Below are positions 40,131 to 49,017 of a DNA stretch of 49,017 nt, one piece after another; within the stretch, counting starts at the first letter, position 1, and the number at the start of each line of letters is the position of its first letter. Below the pieces are notes generated by a model that worked only from the letters and a program-made list of their open reading frames with translations, was not told where the DNA came from and searched no databases. Source of the DNA: Spirochaetaceae bacterium (GTDB taxonomy: Bacteria; Spirochaetota; Spirochaetia; SZUA-6; Bin103); contig JAPPNY010000084.1 in NCBI GenBank assembly GCA_028818385.1, positions 1-49,017 on the forward strand. Reading direction: 5' to 3'. Both the position numbers and the translations under genes were made by a program.

Positions 40131-41299
40131 GACGACTCGTGGTCGCCGTCGATGCGGTGCTCGGAGATGTAGTCCCAGTCGATCCGGTAGCCCATGCCCG
40201 GGTGCTCCGGCACGCGGACGTAGCCGTCCGCGTCGAGCGGGTCGCAGAGTTCCTCCAGGTACGGCTCCGGGGTCTCGTAGTCGACACCGGGCGCCAGCAG
40301 GCCGCGCTCGTAGTACCGGCAGGTGTCCTCGCTGGTAGCGCCAAGCACCTGCAGGTTGCCGAAGCCGGCCATGTGGATCTCCAGGCGAACGCCGAACGCC
40401 TCGCACAGCGCCGCCGTCTTCAGGCAGCCGGTCACGCCCCCCCGCAGCACGTCGATGCGGCTCATGTCCGAAGCGCCGCGCCGGATCCATTCGGCCCGCG
40501 TGTACAGGCTGCCGGCCGCGATCTCCGGCGCCAGGATCGGGATTTCAAGCTCCGCCGACAGCTTCTCGTAGGCGGCCACCTGGTACTCGTTCATGGGGTG
40601 CTCGTACCAGACGAAGTCCAGCTCCTCGAGCCGCCGTCCGACCCAGATCGCATCCTCGTAGGTGCGGTAGGTGCCCCATACGTCGAAGCTGAGCTCCATG
40701 TCCGGCCCCACCGCGTCGCGCACCGCCCGGCAACAGGCCACGTCGTGCTCGACGTGCGACGGGCGCCCCGGATCGGCGCGGCCGGTCGCGGGGTCCCAGA
40801 AATAGTAGGGATGGATCTTGTAGTGCCGGTATCCCTGCCGTTTGCAGGCCACGGCATGCTCGGCATACACCTCGGGCGGCCCCACGTTCGGGTAGGTGCT
40901 GGCGTAGGCCAGGACACGGTCCCGGCAGCCGCCGGCCAGCTTGCAGACCGGCACCCCGAGCGCCCGGCCCTGCAGGTCCCAGAGCGCGTTGTCCAGCACG
41001 CTGAGCAGGTGCTCGGGGATGTTGGCGACCCACATCCAGCGCCAGAAACGCTCGCGGTCGAACGGATCCTCGCCCACCACGAGGTCGCGGATGCGGCCGG
41101 TGAGGACCGCGCGGTCGGCCGCACCCAGGCCGGCCTGGTCGCCGTGGCCGGCGCCGCCGAAGTAGCAGCCCTCGGCTCCCTGATCGGTGATCACCCTGGT
41201 GACGGTCTGGACCGTGTCGGTCTCCGGCCGCAACTCCCCGTTGTGGAATCCCCGCCGCGGGACGATGAAGGGAATCACCTGAACGTCAATGATCTTCAT
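40127..41299 (-). CDS. Mandelate racemase/muconate lactonizing-type enolase-superfamily enzyme
   Basis: A 390-residue enzyme with capping domain (1-130) and barrel. Metal ligands are the Asp of LSFDVWGTY, the Glu of WYEHPMNEY and the Glu of LAPEIAAG; the opposite-face base is the His of RLEIHMAGFGN. The second-strand motif is HYKIHPYYFWDP, Lys-x-His in place of the usual Lys-x-Lys. Most relatives are sugar-acid dehydratases. ATG at 41299 is chosen since GAGGAG lies 8 nt before it; an open frame extends 8 codons upstream without a better site. It heads the three-gene minus-strand operon and is divergent from the P450 gene. Confidence 0.85.
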   Translation of the reverse strand: MKIIDVQVIPFIVPRRGFHNGELRPETDTVQTVTRVITDQGAEGCYFGGAGHGDQAGLGAADRAVLTGRIRDLVVGEDPFDRERFWRWMWVANIPEHLLSVLDNALWDLQGRALGVPVCKLAGGCRDRVLAYASTYPNVGPPEVYAEHAVACKRQGYRHYKIHPYYFWDPATGRADPGRPSHVEHDVACCRAVRDAVGPDMELSFDVWGTYRTYEDAIWVGRRLEELDFVWYEHPMNEYQVAAYEKLSAELEIPILAPEIAAGSLYTRAEWIRRGASDMSRIDVLRGGVTGCLKTAALCEAFGVRLEIHMAGFGNLQVLGATSEDTCRYYERGLLAPGVDYETPEPYLEELCDPLDADGYVRVPEHPGMGYRIDWDYISEHRIDGDHESS

Positions 41300-41320
41300 C
41301 TGGTACGCTCCTCGCGCATG

Positions 41321-41351
41321 CATATGACTCCGCTCCCGAGCCCGGGGTCAA
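41321..41351 (-). promoter_or_regulatory. Weak candidate promoter of the dehydratase operon
   Basis: On the minus strand TTGACC (41351-41346) is followed after 18-19 bp by CATATG/TCATAT around 41321-41327, about 25 nt upstream of the dehydratase start. The -10 match is poor. Confidence 0.25.
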
Positions 41352-41400
41352 ACGAGGCAGCCCGCGCCGGACCGCGGCCCCGGCATGCGGAGAGGGTGCC

Positions 41401-42641
<1,241 letters not shown>

Positions 42642-42645
<4 letters not shown>

Positions 42646-43844
42646 GGGGGCCGGCCGCGGGCGAGCGCGTCCGCGTGGCCACCTTCGACGGACCCGGCAG
42701 CGGTCCGGTCATCCGCGAGGTGCCGCTGCCTGCGGTCCCGCGCAAGGCCGCGCTGATCCGCATCGCCGCCTGCGGGGTGTGCGGGACCGACCTGCATATC
42801 CTGGCCGGCCACTGGCCGAAGCCGCTGCCGTGGCCGTTCACGCTCGGCCACGAGCTGGCCGGCGTGGTAAGCGCCATCGGCCCGGAGCTGACTCAGGACC
42901 ACATGGGCCGGCCGCTGGCCGTTGGCACCAGGGTGATGCTGCCGCCGCTGATGCCGTGCGGGAGCTGCTACTACTGCGTCCACTACCCGGAGACCGCCAA
43001 CAAGTGCCTGACGCCCGTCTACTACGGCCGCTACCTGGGCTTCGAGCGTCCGCCGCACCTGTGGGGCGGGTGGGCGGAGCAGGTCTACGTGGACCTGGAG
43101 GAATTGCCCGGCACCAAGGTGTACGCGCTGCCGGACGACATGCCGCTGCGCCTGGCGACGCTGGCCGAGCCGCTGACCTCCTGCGTGCGGGCGCTGAAGC
43201 GTGCCGCGCGCGCCGGCGGGTTCGAGCCGGGCGCGACCGTGGTCGTGCAGGGCTCGGGACCCATCGGCGTGCTGGCCACCGCGGCGGCGCAGGAGCTGGG
43301 CGCGGGAAGGGTCATCGTGGTCGGGGCGCCGGAGCGCCCTCGCCTGGCGCTGTGCCGCGACTTCGGCGCCGAAGCGACCGTCTGCCTGGACGACCACCCG
43401 ATGCCCGCGGCGCGGATCGAGGCGGTGCGGCGCATCGCCGGCGGCTTCGGAGCCGATCTGGCCCTGGACTGCAGCGGCCACCCCTCGGCCGGCCCGGAAG
43501 GGATCGAGATGCTGCGCGACGGCGGCACCTACGTGGAGATGGGCCAGTTCACGGACGCCGGCTCCATCGACACCAACTGGCACCGCATCTGCACCAAGGA
43601 CCTGAACGTGCTGGGAAGCTGGGGCTTCACGGCCGACGACATCGCCACCGGCATCGACCTGCTGTACCGGGCGCGCGACCGCTACCCATGGCTGTCGATG
43701 CAGACGCTGTTCCCGTTCACGGAGCCCGGCATCGCCCGGGCGATCGACGCCGCCCGGCGGATGCGCACCGTGAAGTCCACGATCGTGCCCTCCCCGGACC
43801 TGCTCGGCCTCGCGGACGCCGATCTCGCCGACGTCAACTCCTGA
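42642..43844 (+). CDS. Zinc-dependent MDR alcohol dehydrogenase
   Basis: A 400-residue zinc MDR enzyme. The catalytic zinc ligands are Cys47 (GVCGTD), His70 and Glu71 (GHELAGVV); the structural zinc cysteines are 106, 109, 112 and 122. VVVQGSGPIGVLATAAAQELGAGRVIVVG is the NAD-binding segment. A 12-residue insertion (LTQDHMGRPLAV) and the sequence PVYYGRYLGFERPPHLWGGWAEQVYV distinguish it from the enzyme at 1705. The start is GTG at 42642, overlapping the P450 stop. Its 3' end overlaps the convergent MetE-like gene by 11 bp. A product-oxidising partner of the P450 is inferred. Confidence 0.87.
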
Positions 43845-44883
43845 GCCGTTCGCGTGCCAGCGCGGCGCCGGCCGCGAGCGCGCGCAGCTTGGCGCGGGCG
43901 ACCGGTGGCGACAGCGGCACCAGTCCGCAGTCCGGGGCCGCCTGGATCCGCTCGGCCGGCAGGTGGGCGGCCGCGCCCAGCAACCGCCCGGCCACCTCCT
44001 CCGGGCTCTCGACCTCATCCGTGCCGTTGCTGATGCAGCCGTACAGCACCGTCTTGGACGGGCAGCGGCGCAGCAACTCCGGGTCGAGTCCTGCGGCCGC
44101 GAACTCCAGGGCGACCTGCGCGACGCGGCTGCGCTCCAGCTCGGCCAGGATCACCGCATAGCTGTCGACGATCGGACGCGGCACGCCGGGCATGGGGTAG
44201 CTGTAGCAGACGTGGACGGCGCTGGCGGCGTGGCGGATGCCGGCGGCGGCGCGGTCGAGCGCCTCGATTCCCCATGTGCGCACCTTCTCCGGGTAACGGC
44301 TGAACACCGGTTCATCGAACTGGATGACCGCCGCGCCCATGGCGTCCAGCTCGCGCGCCTCCTGGTCGAGCGCCGCGGCCACCGCCATCGCCATCGCCTC
44401 TTCGTCCCCGTAGTGCTCGTCCAGGGTCGAGTCGACCACGGTCATCGGACCGGGCAGCGTGACCTTCACGGGCCGGTCCGACTCCGCCAGCAGGAACCGC
44501 AGGTCGTCGGCCAGGATCGGCGCGGTGCGGCGGACCGGCCCCACGCACCGCCCCACCTCGGCCAGCCGCCGGCGGTTGCGGGTCCACTTGCGCGCCAGGG
44601 TCGTGTAGTCGAAGCCGGCCAGGCGGGCGGTGACGTAGGTGAGGTACGAGGAGCGGCGCTGCTCGCCGTCGCTGATGACGTCGATGCCGGCGCGGACCTG
44701 GTCGTGGACCGCCAGCCGCACCGCGTCGTCCTGCGCGTCGCGCAGGGGCCGGCCGGTAAGGCGCCAGCCGGCACCGCTGCCGTGCAGGCGCGGCGCGGCG
44801 TCTCCCAGCGGCGCTTCGCCCACCAGCCATGCCGGCCTGGGCATCGAGCCGATGACGGTGGTCCGGAACGGCCGGCCGCTCAT
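43834..44883 (-). CDS. MetE C-terminal-like (cobalamin-independent methionine synthase family) protein
   Basis: A 349-residue protein matching only the C-terminal catalytic domain of MetE. It begins with the typical TTVIGSMPRP and has DVISDGEQRRSSYLTYV, VTLPGPMTVVDST, and IQFDEPVFSRYPEKV. The zinc ligands are His224 and Cys226 (VHVCYSYP) and the late cysteine in APDCGLVPLSP. Stand-alone versions of this size occur in archaea and some bacteria and may transfer methyl groups from sources other than methyltetrahydrofolate. ATG at 44883 is taken from the family start; no strong SD. It is divergent from the nucleoside hydrolase gene with 34 bp between starts. Confidence 0.83.
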   Translation of the reverse strand: MSGRPFRTTVIGSMPRPAWLVGEAPLGDAAPRLHGSGAGWRLTGRPLRDAQDDAVRLAVHDQVRAGIDVISDGEQRRSSYLTYVTARLAGFDYTTLARKWTRNRRRLAEVGRCVGPVRRTAPILADDLRFLLAESDRPVKVTLPGPMTVVDSTLDEHYGDEEAMAMAVAAALDQEARELDAMGAAVIQFDEPVFSRYPEKVRTWGIEALDRAAAGIRHAASAVHVCYSYPMPGVPRPIVDSYAVILAELERSRVAQVALEFAAAGLDPELLRRCPSKTVLYGCISNGTDEVESPEEVAGRLLGAAAHLPAERIQAAPDCGLVPLSPPVARAKLRALAAGAALARERLRS

Positions 44884-44917
44884 CGCCCGCAGCCCATCAC
44901 TTCCGGTTCCCCCATGG

Positions 44918-45841
44918 ATGCGCCTACTGTACCTGCTCGCCGTGCACAAGATCATCCTGGACACCGACATCGGGGACGACATCGATGACGCGCTGGCGCT
45001 GGCGTATGCGCTCATGTGCGGGGAAATCGAGCTGCTCGGCGTCACCACCGTGTTCCGCGATACGGTCCGCCGGGCCGAGCTTGCCTGCTGCGTGCTGGAG
45101 GCGCTGGGACGCAGCGACGTTGCGGTGTACGCCGGCCTGGGCAAGCCCCTGCTCTCCCCGGTCGACGAGGGCCGGGAGGCGATCGCCGCGCATCGGCCGC
45201 GCCAGATGCAGGCGATCGAGCGCTATCCGGCATCGACCCGGCCCGCCGCCGGGCGCGCCGTCGACTTCATCGTCGACACGGTCATCAGCGGCGACGGCGA
45301 CGTCACCCTCGTCCCGATCGGGCCGCTGACCAACATCGCGTGCGCCTTCGCGCTCGAACCTCGCATGGCCGACAAGGCCAGGATCTGCCTCATGGGCGGA
45401 TGCACGCACCGCGCCCAACCGGAGTGGAACGCGCTGTGCGACCCGGAAGCGGCGCGCATCGTGTTCGGGACCGGCGTGCCGATCACGATGGTCGGCCTGG
45501 ACGTGACCGAGCGTTGCCGCATGAGCTACGACCAGGTGCGCGCCATCGGCGCGGTGGATCGCCCGATCAACCGGCTGAGCTTCGAGCTGATCCACCTCTG
45601 GGGCGGTGACGATCCGGAGCCCCGGCCCCTGCTGCACGATCCGCTCGCGGTCGCCATGGTGTTCGATCCCACCTTCTGTGAGACTCGGCGGATGCGGATC
45701 GAGGTGGAGACGAGGTCCGAACGCCGGGGCGGCGCGACGGTTCCGGCCCGAGCGGGTGACGCCGAGCCAAACGCCAAGGTGTGCGTGGCCGTGGACGCAC
45801 GGCGATTCCTGGACCACTTCGTGAGAACCCTGACGTCGTGA
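44918..45841 (+). CDS. Inosine/uridine-preferring nucleoside hydrolase
   Basis: A 307-residue nucleoside hydrolase. LDTDIGDDIDDALAL (residues 14-28) is the calcium-binding DTDxGxDD motif; LVPIGPLTNIACAF and LMGGCTHRAQPEWNALCDPEAARIVF are the further conserved stretches, and LHDPLAVAMVFDP carries the last calcium-binding aspartate. The enzyme cleaves N-glycosidic bonds of ribonucleosides for salvage. ATG at 44918 gives eight residues before the usual family start; GTG at 44942 (MHKIILDTD) is an equally good alternative. Neither has a Shine-Dalgarno. It overlaps the ankyrin gene by GTGA. Confidence 0.88.
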   Translation: MRLLYLLAVHKIILDTDIGDDIDDALALAYALMCGEIELLGVTTVFRDTVRRAELACCVLEALGRSDVAVYAGLGKPLLSPVDEGREAIAAHRPRQMQAIERYPASTRPAAGRAVDFIVDTVISGDGDVTLVPIGPLTNIACAFALEPRMADKARICLMGGCTHRAQPEWNALCDPEAARIVFGTGVPITMVGLDVTERCRMSYDQVRAIGAVDRPINRLSFELIHLWGGDDPEPRPLLHDPLAVAMVFDPTFCETRRMRIEVETRSERRGGATVPARAGDAEPNAKVCVAVDARRFLDHFVRTLTS

Positions 45842-47835
45842 GCCGGTCCCTCGACCCGGCCGGCGCCGAGGATGCGCTGATCCGGGCCGCGCTGGACGGC
45901 GACGATGCCCGGGCGGAAGAGATTCTGGAACGGATTCCTGAGGTACGGCGGGATTCCCTGGCGTGCGCTCTGTTGGTGGCCGACCCGGGAGCGGCCGACC
46001 GGCTGAACTCGGCGAGCGTGAACACGGCGGTCGACCCGACCGGCTGGCCGCCCCTGCTCCTGCTGTGCAGCTCCCGCTATCGCACCGGCGACGCGGCGGT
46101 CGCGGCCGCGCGCCTGGACCTGGCGAGCAGGCTGCTGGAACTGGACGCCGATCCGAACGCCGGGACCCGTGAGGCCGAGACCGTCCGCGGCTACCGCACC
46201 GTCCTGGGCGCCGCGGCAGGCCGCGCTCGCACCGCACCGCTGGTCCGGATGCTGCTGGCCGCCGGCGCCGACCCTGCCGACGGCCCGACGCTCTACGAGG
46301 GCTGCGCGATGTGGGAGGCCGTCCGCCTCCGCGACCGCGACAGCCTGGAAGCGCTGCTGGCTGCGGATCCGCCGCAATGGCACGTCTGCCACGCCCTGCC
46401 GTAGAGCCTGCCGTACGGCGACGAGGGGTTGACCGGCCGGCTGCTCAAGTCCGGCGGCGACCCCAACTGGGCCATGGGCGCGTGGGGCTTCGGCGGCACC
46501 TGCCTGCACGAGGCGGTGGTCCTGGACGCCGGTCTGCCGGTGATCCAGGCCCTGCTCGACCACGGCGCCGAAGTGGGTGCCCGCGACCGGGACGGGCGCA
46601 CACCGCTGGCGCTCGCCGTCAGCCTCAACCGCGACGGGGCGGCGGCGCTGCTGCGGCAGCGAGGGGCGCCGGAGAGCGACGTGCGGGAGGCCGACCGCTG
46701 GGTCGGCGCCTGCTTCGCCCATCACCGCGAACGGGCCGACCGGATCCTCTCGTCCGGCGCCGTGTCCCTGCGGCCGGCCGATCACCTGTGGGTCTGCCGG
46801 GCCGCGCGCGCCGCCGACACGCGGGCGGTCGCGCTGCTGCTGGCCGGCGGTGCCGACGCGCGCGCGGTCGATGACGGGCAGCCGGCGCTGCACCTGGCCG
46901 CGCTCGCCAGCGACGTGACGGCGTGCCGATCGCTGCTCGCCGCCGGCGCCGACCCGCGCGCGCTGAACTACGCCGGCCAGACCCCGCTCGACTGCGCGCT
47001 GGGCGTCGAAGATCCCACGACGCGCGCAGCGTTGGCGTCCTTGCTGCGTGGTGCCGGAGCGAGCCCGAGCACCCGGACCTACGACGATCCGGCGTTCGCC
47101 GCGACGTTCGAGCGCGCCGCGGACGCCGTCGTCGACGGCGACGTGGACGTGCTGCGGGCGCTCCTGGACGAGAACCCGGAACTGGCCACGGCGCGCTCAT
47201 CCCGGCCGCACCGCTGCACGTTGCTGCACTACCTGGCCGCCAACGGCGTGGAGGGCGAGCGTCAGAAGACCCCGGCCAACGCCGTCGAGGTGATCGAGGT
47301 GCTGACCGGCGCCGGAAGCGACCCCGAGGCGAGCTGCTACACCTACAGGGGAGGCCCCGGCGAGACCACCGCCGGGCTTCTGGCCGGCAGCGCGCCGCCC
47401 CGGGACGCCGGGCTGACCCTGCCCATGCTCGCGGCGCTGGCCCGCGGCGGCGCGCGCCTGGACGAGACGTACACGCTGCTGGTCCGGCTCTACGCGGCCC
47501 TTCAGGCCGCCGATGCCGCGAGCACCGAGGCGGCCGGCGACGCGTCCCCGGAAGTCGCCGGCCGAGCGCTGGTTGAGAGCGTCACCCTGGGGGCCATCGC
47601 GGTCACGCGCGCCCTCCTGGACGCCGGCGTGGATGTCGACAGCAGGCGCAGCGACGGCACGACGGCGCTGCACCAGGCCGCCTTCGAGGGGAACGCCGAG
47701 CTGGTCGAGGAGCTGCTCGCGCGCGGCGCCGACCTCAGCCTGCGGGACGCCGTCTATGACGGCACGCCGTCCGGCTGGGCTGAAGCCGGCGGGAACGAGG
47801 ACCTCGCAAAGCGCCTCGCCGCTCGGTCCGGGTAG
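45838..47835 (+). pseudogene. Ankyrin-repeat protein gene interrupted by one in-frame TAG
   Basis: GTG at 45838 (overlapping the preceding TGA as GTGA) opens a frame that meets TAG at 46402-46404, then continues in the same frame to 47835. Both sides are ankyrin-like: TAPLVRMLLAAGADPADG before; GGTCLHEAVVLDAGLPVIQALLDHGAEVGARDRDGRTPLALAV, QPALHLAALASDVTACRSLLAAGADPRALNYAGQTPLDCAL and GTTALHQAAFEGNAELVEELLARGADLSLRD after. Without the stop, the product is 665 residues. No start codon with a good SD follows the TAG closely; GTG/TTG near 46429 could restart. It may be a recent nonsense mutation, a sequencing error, or readthrough. Ankyrin repeats mediate protein contacts, sometimes with eukaryotic hosts. 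Confidence 0.8.
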
Positions 47836-47841
47836 GTCGGA

Positions 47842-47915
47842 TGGGCGATACTGGACTCGAACCAGTGACCCCTAGCATGTCAAGCTAGTACTCTAGCCAT
47901 CTGAGCTAATCGCCC
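47842..47915 (-). tRNA. tRNA-Val (GAC anticodon)
   Basis: A complete 74-nt cloverleaf on the minus strand: acceptor GGGCGAT/ATCGCCC, D-stem GCTC/GAGT, anticodon stem CTAGC/GCTAG with loop TTGACAT giving anticodon GAC, and T-stem ACTGG/CCAGT around TTCGAGT. Discriminator A; CCA is not encoded. It lies 6 bp past the convergent ankyrin gene. Confidence 0.95.
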
Positions 47916-47949
47916 TGAGCCGCAACCCTCCGCGCGCGGCGGGCCGCTG

Positions 47950-48243
47950 TCAAGAGACCCACGAGATCGCGCTGATCTCCGCCGCCAGGTCCACGTCCTT
48001 CTGCGTGATACGCCCGCCGGCGTCGTGCGTGTTGAGCCGGATTCGCACCGTGCTGTAGACGTTCCACAGCTCCGGATGGTGGTTCGCCGCCTCCGCCGCG
48101 AAGGCGATGCGGACGATGAACGACACCGCCTCGCGGAAGCTCCCGAACTTGAACTCCCGCTGCAGCGCGTCGCCGTCCCGGCTCCAGCCGGCCAGCCCCT
48201 GCAGGGCTCCCTGGATCTGATCGTCGGAGAGCGCGGTTGCCAT
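47950..48243 (-). CDS. 4a-hydroxytetrahydrobiopterin dehydratase (pterin-4a-carbinolamine dehydratase)
   Basis: A 97-residue protein of the normal family length. The signature is FKFGSFREAVSFIVRIAFAAEAANHHPELWNVYSTVRIRLNTHDAGGRITQKDVDLAAEI, including the catalytic His pair HHPE and the histidine of LNTHDAGG. It dehydrates 4a-hydroxytetrahydrobiopterin after aromatic amino acid hydroxylation, or acts on molybdopterin-related pterins when no hydroxylase is present; no phenylalanine hydroxylase is in the window. No SD precedes the ATG at 48243; TAGGCT lies 6 nt upstream. tRNA-Val lies 34 bp downstream in the same direction. Confidence 0.92.
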   Translation of the reverse strand: MATALSDDQIQGALQGLAGWSRDGDALQREFKFGSFREAVSFIVRIAFAAEAANHHPELWNVYSTVRIRLNTHDAGGRITQKDVDLAAEISAISWVS

Positions 48244-48249
48244 GCCCGG

Positions 48250-48255
48250 AGCCTA
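48250..48255 (-). promoter_or_regulatory. Candidate -10 box for a leaderless start
   Basis: TAGGCT on the minus strand, 6 nt before the ATG at 48243 of the pterin dehydratase gene, which lacks a Shine-Dalgarno. Confidence 0.35.
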
Positions 48256-48350
48256 CCCTTCCCACCCATGCCTGTCCAATGTGACGAGCCTTGACCGGAA
48301 GCGCCGAAAGTGGTATGTGATACGCCGTTGGGCGTCCGCGTCCAGCCCGA

Positions 48351-48423
48351 TCCCCTGTAGCTCAGTTGGTAGAGCGGGTGGCTGTTAACCACCAAGTCGC
48401 ATGTTCGAGTCATGCCGGGGGAG
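48351..48423 (+). tRNA. tRNA-Asn (GTT anticodon)
   Basis: A complete 73-nt cloverleaf: acceptor TCCCCTG/CGGGGGA (with one G-T pair), D-stem GCTC/GAGC, anticodon stem GGTGG/CCACC with loop CTGTTAA giving GTT, and T-stem GCATG/CATGC around TTCGAGT. Discriminator G; CCA is not encoded. Confidence 0.95.
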
Positions 48424-49017
48424 TCAGCTCCCGCCCTGTCTGTCGGTCTGCCCCGTCCCCAGACAGAAGCCGTGCCAATTGCTGACCCGCGACGAGGAGC
48501 GACGCTATGAGGGCGCGGATCATGAACACCTGCCTTGATTGACGGCATGACGCTGGCACGCGAAGTCTAGGTCTTCGCCGGTAAAAAGCACCATCGAGGT
48601 GGTCCACGGCCATGCGCCGCGAGGCGCTCTTCTCCGATCGCGGCACTTTCGAGGACGAAATCGACATGGTGCTGAGCAACGCCAAGGGTCTCGCCGGCGT
48701 CGACCTCGTGCCAATGGGTACTGATCGTCTTCGATGACGCGGAATGCCGGCTGCCGGCCATAACCTCCTGGAGTGGTTCCTCCCGAAACGCCCTGGCCTC
48801 TACCGCCAAGTGCGGGCGCCGGTCACGGTGAACGGCGCCCACGACCTCGCTCGGTTTCTACACAGTAGACGAGATCGGCAAGCCCCCGGGGCCGTACTTC
48901 GCAGCTGCCCGGAGCAAGGGCCAACACCCGCATCCATCGTCGCCATCCCGGCGGCCCCTCTGTTACCCCGGGTTATTCGCGCTCCAGCCCGAAAGTTGGC
49001 TGAATTGAGGATTCGAG
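48424..49017. other. 594-bp right-end region with no recognised gene
   Basis: Open frames of up to about 90 codons exist on the minus strand but have no recognisable family, no Shine-Dalgarno and arginine/serine-rich composition typical of spurious frames. A CTGTCTG/CAGACAG stem (48436-48442 and 48460-48466, 17-nt loop) follows the tRNA, without a T-run. The stretch could hold remnants of a decayed gene, but none can be named. Confidence 0.5.

Noticed and set aside
38205..41299. AIR-synthase-like gene as HypE of a hydrogenase cluster
   Set aside because: It lacks the HypE C-terminal cysteine and no hyp or hydrogenase genes are present in the window.
48436..48466. Stem CTGTCTG/CAGACAG after tRNA-Asn as an intrinsic terminator
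   Set aside because: The loop is 17 nt and no T-run follows, so it does not qualify as a terminator.

Overview
The window is 49 kb of GC-rich (roughly two-thirds G+C by eye) bacterial chromosome with tightly packed genes, many start/stop overlaps (ATGA, GTGA, TTGA), two tRNA genes (Val-GAC and Asn-GTT, neither encoding CCA) and one outer-membrane beta-barrel gene, so the host is a diderm. The gene content is that of a heterotroph rich in sugar and small-molecule catabolism: an LplB/YtcP-type sugar ABC transporter, sialidase-like and GH36/GH127-like glycosidases, several phytanoyl-CoA dioxygenase (PhyH) paralogues, an enolase-superfamily dehydratase, DapA-type lyases and an Rpn-type nuclease. 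This mix resembles uncultured marine or sponge-associated lineages, possibly Spirochaetota; that placement is an inference and is weak.

Layout. 1-520: 5' part of a phosphotransferase gene cut by the window edge. 563-7327 (minus): one operon, solute-binding protein, two permeases, SDR, zinc MDR dehydrogenase, Asp-box sialidase-like protein; a 128-bp MITE-like palindromic element supplies the stop codon of the binding-protein gene. 7493-11469 (plus, divergent): GH36-like and GH127-like glycosidases overlapping by ATGA. Together these form a glycoside import and degradation locus. 11684-14295 (plus): two tandem PhyH genes and a P-loop kinase-like gene.

14.3-20.6 kb is an accessory island. It holds an AAA ATPase + DUF4276 pair (PARIS/AbiL-like architecture) lying between two copies of the kinase gene's 3' part. 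It then holds a visibly AT-richer two-gene minus-strand operon encoding an HTH-PLD-like protein and a large helical protein of unknown family. That operon is the best candidate for an undescribed, probably defensive, system.

20.8-30.3 kb: a frameshifted sialidase-like gene and an alpha/beta hydrolase (minus), a DUF3179 secreted protein, a tiny membrane peptide, a KdgD/DapA-type lyase, a methyltransferase, a two-TM potassium channel with RCK domain, an amidohydrolase + Rieske pair, and an outer-membrane barrel. 30.4-37.2 kb (minus): a seven-gene operon (acetamidase, SDR, class IV aminotransferase, GH127-like, PhyH, quinone oxidoreductase-like, acetoacetate decarboxylase-like), apparently one catabolic pathway. 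37.2-38.2 kb: Rpn-type nuclease. 38.2-41.3 kb (minus): enolase-superfamily dehydratase, AIR-synthase-like protein and DapA-like lyase, overlapping or closely spaced. 41.4-43.8 kb (plus): cytochrome P450 and zinc dehydrogenase. 43.8-48.4 kb: MetE-like protein, nucleoside hydrolase, ankyrin gene split by an in-frame TAG, tRNA-Val, pterin dehydratase, tRNA-Asn. The last 0.6 kb holds nothing recognised.

A cross-cutting signal: several genes that start transcription units lack a Shine-Dalgarno site and instead carry a TANNNT box 4-7 nt before the start codon, which suggests leaderless mRNAs; many genes inside operons instead have good GGAGG sites.
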